Position numbers and translations under genes: made by a program
Notes under the pieces: generated by a model
What the model saw: only the letters and a program-made list of their open reading frames with translations
Told to the model about the DNA's origin: nothing
The model's database searches: none
Shown: positions 60,615-64,000 of the stretch, in pieces
Layout: each line of letters begins with the position of its first letter
How positions within the stretch are numbered: position 1 is the stretch's first letter
Assembly: GCA_023434025.1 (NCBI GenBank)
Contig: JAEYTL010000030.1
Coordinates: 1-64,000 of the forward strand
Reading direction: 5' to 3'
Source: Bacteroidota bacterium
GTDB taxonomy: Bacteria; Bacteroidota; Bacteroidia; Flavobacteriales; Flavobacteriaceae
Length of the DNA stretch: 64,000 nt

Positions 60615-60669
60615 AATAATTTAAGTTGATTTTTTTGGATTGAATCAAAGTTACAAATTTAATAACAGT

Positions 60670-61707
60670 TTAAAAATTCTTTTCAATAAAATTAAAAATT
60701 ACGATTGGAAACGGCAATTCTTTCAACGCTGTTTTTGAGATTCCTTTTTCAATTCTTCCCTCTACTTTGAGTCCCCAAAACCTGATTTTCAAACGCTGAT
60801 GAGACAAAACGTGCAGAATACTTTTTTCGTCAAACGGCTTTATGGAAATTAAATTGTTTGTAAGAAAAAATACAGCAGAAATTTTATTAAGGATTGCTTC
60901 TTCATCCAGCTCTGTTTCCGATTCTATCAGCGGAAACTCATACAGGTTGTGCCATATACCTTTTGCTGTTCTTTGCTGAATGAGCGAATCACCGCTTTCA
61001 TCTTCAAAAACCAGGTAGTTAAAATACCGTTCGGTTACTTTTATTTTTTTTAGTTTCACAGGCAGTTGGGCTACTTTTTTCTTTTGTAATGCCACACAAC
61101 TTTGGTTCAGAACACAGGCTGAACAATCCGGATTCTTAGGCACACATTGCAAAGCTCCGAACTCCATAATTGCCTGGTTAAAAAGAGCCGGATTTTTTTT
61201 GTCCAGCACTTCATTGGCAAGTTCCGTAAATTCTTTTTTGGCAGGAGCAGAAGCAATATCCGTTTCTATCCCAAAATACCTGGCCAAAACCCGAAATACA
61301 TTTCCGTCCAACACCGCCACCGGCTCGTTTGCACTAAAGGAGGCTATCGCAGCAGCAGTATAACTGCCAATTCCTTTTAATTTGATCAGTTCGCGATATG
61401 CTGTGGGGAAAACCCCATTGTAATCGAATACAACAACCTGTGCTGTTTTGTGCAAATTTCTTGCTCTGGAATAATAACCCAGCCCCTGCCAGAGTTTCAA
61501 GACGTGCTCTTCCGAGGCTTCGGCCAATGCAAAAACAGTTGGAAAAGCTTCTGTAAACCTATTAAAATAAGGCAATCCCTGAGCAACACGGGTTTGCTGC
61601 AGGATGATTTCAGAAAGCCATATCTGATAAGGATCAGCCGTATTTCGCCAGGGTAAATCGCGTTTATTTTCTAAATACCATTGAATAAGCCGGTTAGAAA
61701 AAGTCAT
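60670..61707 (-). CDS. mutY: A/G-specific adenine glycosylase
   Basis: Removes adenine paired with 8-oxoguanine. 345 residues. The HhH-GPD catalytic domain has WLSEIILQQTRVAQGLPYF, the helix-hairpin-helix LKGIGSYTAAAIASFSANEPVAVLDGN (in parts) with the catalytic aspartate, and the 4Fe-4S loop CVPKNPDCSACVLNQSC near 195. The C-terminal NUDIX-like domain (about 225-340) reads the 8-oxoG strand. First gene of mutY-ssb-gldE-gldD. Confidence 0.96.
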   Translation of the reverse strand: MTFSNRLIQWYLENKRDLPWRNTADPYQIWLSEIILQQTRVAQGLPYFNRFTEAFPTVFALAEASEEHVLKLWQGLGYYSRARNLHKTAQVVVFDYNGVFPTAYRELIKLKGIGSYTAAAIASFSANEPVAVLDGNVFRVLARYFGIETDIASAPAKKEFTELANEVLDKKNPALFNQAIMEFGALQCVPKNPDCSACVLNQSCVALQKKKVAQLPVKLKKIKVTERYFNYLVFEDESGDSLIQQRTAKGIWHNLYEFPLIESETELDEEAILNKISAVFFLTNNLISIKPFDEKSILHVLSHQRLKIRFWGLKVEGRIEKGISKTALKELPFPIVIFNFIEKNF

Positions 61708-61767
61708 ATTTTTAAATTGGTTAACAAAAGTATAAGTTTATATGATTAAATTTTAATCAATTATGCT

Positions 61768-61798
61768 TGAATAATTGTTTTTTTAATTTGTATATTTG
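61768..61798 (+). promoter_or_regulatory. promoter of the HU gene
   Basis: TATATTTG (61791-61798) is a full -7 match; the -33 region (TTGA, 20 bases upstream) is weak. The start codon lies 42 bases downstream. Confidence 0.55.
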
Positions 61799-61840
61799 CA
61801 CTCTCAAAAATTTACACATAAATATTAAATACGAAAGAAA

Positions 61841-62134
61841 ATGACGAAAGCAGATATCGTAGCGAAGATTTCAGAAAAATTAGGACTTGAAAAAGGAGAT
61901 GTTCAAGCAACAGTAGAGTCCTTTATGGAAGAAGTTAAAAACTCATTAGAAACTGGGGACAATGTTTATTTAAGAGGTTTCGGAAGCTTTATCATCAAAA
62001 CAAGAGCTGAAAAAACCGGGAGAAACATTTCAAAAAACACAACAATTAAAATTCCTGCTCACAACATTCCGGCATTCAAACCTGCAAAAGTATTTGTAGA
62101 AGGTGTGAAAACCAACACTGAAGTAGCAGTATAA
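61841..62134 (+). CDS. HU/IHF family DNA-binding protein
   Basis: A 97-residue nucleoid protein. It begins TKADIVAKISEKLGLEKGDV and has NVYLRGFGSFIIKTRAEKTGRN, the dimer core and arm, with the DNA-contacting TIKIPAHNIPAFKPAK. It is closer to the IHF-like group than to canonical HU. It lies upstream of the 30-residue basic protein and rng, a common order in Bacteroidota. Confidence 0.95.
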   Translation: MTKADIVAKISEKLGLEKGDVQATVESFMEEVKNSLETGDNVYLRGFGSFIIKTRAEKTGRNISKNTTIKIPAHNIPAFKPAKVFVEGVKTNTEVAV

Positions 62135-62164
62135 ATCATTTATTAATAGCAAAAAGATCACACT

Positions 62165-62257
62165 ATGCCAAGTGGAAAAAAGAGAAAAAGACATAAGGTA
62201 GCGACGCACAAACGTAAAAAAAGAGCGAGAGCTAACCGTCACAAAAAGAAAAAGTAG
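62165..62257 (+). CDS. 30-residue Lys/Arg-rich basic protein
   Basis: ATG at 62165 opens a frame of 30 codons with 17 Lys/Arg and 3 His. It starts MPSGKKRKRHKVATHKRKKR and ends in four lysines. The composition is that of a tiny ribosomal or nucleic-acid-binding peptide. Similar short proteins between an HU-type gene and rng are, as far as I recall, common in Bacteroidota, which speaks for a real gene. A terminator stem overlaps its stop codon. It may be a small ribosomal component; I cannot confirm which. Confidence 0.78.
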   Translation: MPSGKKRKRHKVATHKRKKRARANRHKKKK

Positions 62258-62276
62258 TTCTAAACTACTTTTTTCT
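62249..62276 (+). terminator. intrinsic terminator after the HU and basic-protein genes
   Basis: Stem AAAAAGTAGTT / AACTACTTTTT with loop CTA, followed by TC and more Ts. The stem contains the stop codon TAG of the 30-residue gene. Confidence 0.8.
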
Positions 62277-62376
62277 TTTACATAAAGTTCTTTGAAATGA
62301 AACAGTAAAAAACAATAACTGTTTCACCGGGTACAAGCTACCTGTTTAAAATATTGTTTAATCCATCCCTACGTAA

Positions 62377-62446
62377 GGTTGATGGTTGACAGTTTATGGT
62401 TGATGGTATTACCAACAACCGATAACCGGCAACCGACAACTAAATT
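62377..62446. repeat. inverted heptamer arrays upstream of rng
   Basis: Plus-oriented units GGTTGAT, GGTTGAC, AGTTTAT, GGTTGAT (62377-62404) are followed by one unrelated heptamer. Then come CCAACAA, CCGATAA, CCGGCAA, CCGACAA (62412-62439), which read as GGTTGTC-like units on the other strand. The ten heptamers keep phase across the whole stretch and end 21 bases before the rng start codon. Confidence 0.8.
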
Positions 62447-62467
62447 GTTCGGATAAAAATTTACAAC

Positions 62468-64000
62468 GTGAATAAAGAATTGATCATCCGGTCAGGTTCT
62501 GAGGCTGTAGATTTTGCCTTATTAAAAGATGGAAAACTAATTGAATTACACAAGGAAGAAGAACAAAAGAGCGGGTTTCAGGTGGGTGACATTTTTATGG
62601 CCAAAATCAGGAAACCGGTTCCAGGACTTAATGCGGCTTTTGTGCATTTAGGCTTTGAAAAAGATGCCTTTCTACACTACCACGATCTGGGTCCGAATTT
62701 ATCTTCGTTGTTAAAATTCACTAAACTTGTAAGCACAGGTAAACTAAAAGATTTCTCCCTTAAAAACTTTCAGTTTGAAAAAGAGATCGACAAAGACGGC
62801 ATCATCACCGATGTGTTGAGTGCTAACCAGTCGGTTTTAGTACAAATCGTTAAAGAACCTATTTCTACCAAAGGTCCGCGTATAAGCTCCGAGCTTTCGC
62901 TGGCAGGAAGATATATTGTTTTGGTTCCCTTTTCTGACCGTGTTTCTGTTTCGCAAAAAATAGAATCAAAAGAAGAAAAAGACCGCTTAAAGAAACTTGT
63001 ACAATCTATCAAACCAAAAGGATTTGGTGTTATTGTCCGTACAGTAGCAGAAGGCAAAAAAATAGCCGAATTAGACCAAGACATGCAGAATCTGCTCAGC
63101 AGATGGACTGCCATGTGTAAAAAATTACCAACAGCTCATCATCCGTCAAAAGTATTGAGCGAAGTGAACCGGGCTTCCTCTATCCTCCGCGACGTGTTCA
63201 ATGATTCCTTTACCGGAATCCACATAGACGATGAAGAACTGTTTGAGCAAACAAAAGAATCAATTGAAGAAATTGATCCTTCAAAAGTATCTATTGTCAA
63301 GTTATACCAATCGAAAGAATTGCCCATCTTTGAAAAATACCATATTGAAAGACAAATCAAAACGTCTTTCGGCAGAACGGTATCGATGAGCAAAGGAGCC
63401 TATTTGATCATTGAGCATACTGAAGCTCTTCACGTCATTGATGTGAACAGCGGAAATCGCTCCAATAAAGCTCAAAATCAGGAAGACACAGCCCTCGAAG
63501 TAAATATGATTGCGGCAGCAGAAGTTGCCAGACAATTGCGTTTGCGGGATATGGGCGGGATTATTGTAGTTGATTTTATCGATATGCAAAATCCCGAAAA
63601 CCGAAAAGTACTTTTTGATTTCTTACGACAGGAAATGAGCGACGACAAAGCTAAACACAAAATCTTACCGCCGAGTAAGTTTGGATTAATCCAGATTACA
63701 AGACAACGCGTAAGACCGGAAGTTAACATTAAAACAAGAGAGGAGGATCCGAACAACGGAAACGGGGAAATTGACGCCCCGATTCAGGTTATCGACAAGA
63801 TTTCTCTTGATGTTGAACGACTCAAAAATCACAAAAAGCTGGTGCTTAACGCCCATCCCTTTGTGGCCGCATACCTAACCAAAGGTTTTCCATCATTACG
63901 TTCAAAATGGTTTTTTGAACATAAAAAATGGGTGAAAATTATACCTCGTGACGCTTACACGTTTTTACAATATCATTTTTTTGACAAAGATGGTAATGTA
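62468..64000 (+). CDS. rng: ribonuclease G/E family protein (runs off window)
   Basis: Endoribonuclease for rRNA maturation and mRNA decay. The frame begins with GTG at 62468 (VNKELIIRSGSEAVDFALL) and is open for 511 codons to the window end. Relatives are about 515 residues, so only a few codons are missing. An S1 domain spans about 40-140 (VGDIFMAKIRKPVPGLNAAFV). The catalytic domain has the magnesium-binding aspartates in HVIDVNSGNRSNK and VVDFIDMQNPENR, and GLIQITRQRVRP. GTG is chosen because the conserved start is exactly there and no ATG fits. Confidence 0.95.
   Translation, partial: MNKELIIRSGSEAVDFALLKDGKLIELHKEEEQKSGFQVGDIFMAKIRKPVPGLNAAFVHLGFEKDAFLHYHDLGPNLSSLLKFTKLVSTGKLKDFSLKNFQFEKEIDKDGIITDVLSANQSVLVQIVKEPISTKGPRISSELSLAGRYIVLVPFSDRVSVSQKIESKEEKDRLKKLVQSIKPKGFGVIVRTVAEGKKIAELDQDMQNLLSRWTAMCKKLPTAHHPSKVLSEVNRASSILRDVFNDSFTGIHIDDEELFEQTKESIEEIDPSKVSIVKLYQSKELPIFEKYHIERQIKTSFGRTVSMSKGAYLIIEHTEALHVIDVNSGNRSNKAQNQEDTALEVNMIAAAEVARQLRLRDMGGIIVVDFIDMQNPENRKVLFDFLRQEMSDDKAKHKILPPSKFGLIQITRQRVRPEVNIKTREEDPNNGNGEIDAPIQVIDKISLDVERLKNHKKLVLNAHPFVAAYLTKGFPSLRSKWFFEHKKWVKIIPRDAYTFLQYHFFDKDGNV

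Noticed and set aside
1..64000. Prophage, toxin-antitoxin, CRISPR or biosynthetic gene cluster
   Set aside because: No integrase, phage structural, Cas, known toxin or synthetase genes were found; the window is mainly housekeeping.

Overview
The window is chromosomal DNA from a member of the Bacteroidota, most likely a Flavobacterium-like Flavobacteriaceae. Supporting signs are gldD/gldE gliding genes, the alternative complex III (actA-F) fused in one operon to cytochrome c oxidase, a thiamine-type TonB receptor behind a TPP riboswitch, AT-rich intergenic DNA, almost no Shine-Dalgarno sequences, and repeated matches to the Bacteroidota promoter form TTTG-N19-TAnnTTTG. Perfect or near-perfect copies precede rplM, actA and tRNA-Gln. 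No CRISPR array, insertion sequence, prophage or rRNA operon is visible.

Layout. 0.3-3.3 kb (minus): queG, a four-helix-bundle (IVP/S23-like) gene framed by inverted heptamer repeats, ruvB, a small acetyltransferase and a small 4Fe-4S protein. 3.4-14.7 kb (minus): one respiratory operon actABCDEF-ctaC-ctaD that takes electrons from quinol to oxygen. 14.9-19.9 kb: a SPOR protein (plus) and the rimP-nusA-infB operon (minus), whose leader holds a terminator-like hairpin. 20-31.6 kb: universal stress protein, tRNA-Gln, a GT117/DUF2723 membrane protein, polysaccharide deacetylase, cysteine-less thioredoxin-like protein, metallophosphoesterase, polA, two unknown membrane proteins, a LacI-type regulator. 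31.9-34.9 kb (plus): rplM-rpsI-rpsB-tsf. 35-42 kb: VF530 protein, ald, tag, aat, DUF3127, a flavin reductase, a histidine kinase, a GlsB-type protein, HIT, greA, and a Rieske-like lipoprotein without histidine ligands. 42.4-49.4 kb (minus): TPP riboswitch plus TonB receptor, arfB, a kinase-DUF4301 fusion, pnuC, a GGGP-synthase family enzyme, phosphopantetheinyl transferase. 49.5-64 kb: ahcY, rplU-rpmA, two M16 peptidases, an EamA transporter, an HMA lipoprotein, an MtfA-like peptidase, mutY-ssb-gldE-gldD, an HU protein, a 30-residue basic protein and rng (runs off the end).

Most genes are housekeeping. The most unusual signal is not a gene. At least eight intergenic sites carry short degenerate tandem arrays with a strict 7-bp period but different unit sequences. 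At four of these sites the arrays form inverted pairs. One inverted pair has perfect 25-bp arms and encloses the four-helix-bundle gene between ruvB and queG. This looks like a family of small repeat elements, possibly linked to that protein, and is the best candidate for an undescribed system here. Other points of interest are the rimP-leader attenuator, the DUF3127 protein with an SSB-like acidic tail, the kinase-DUF4301 fusion and the tiny Lys/Arg-rich protein before rng.
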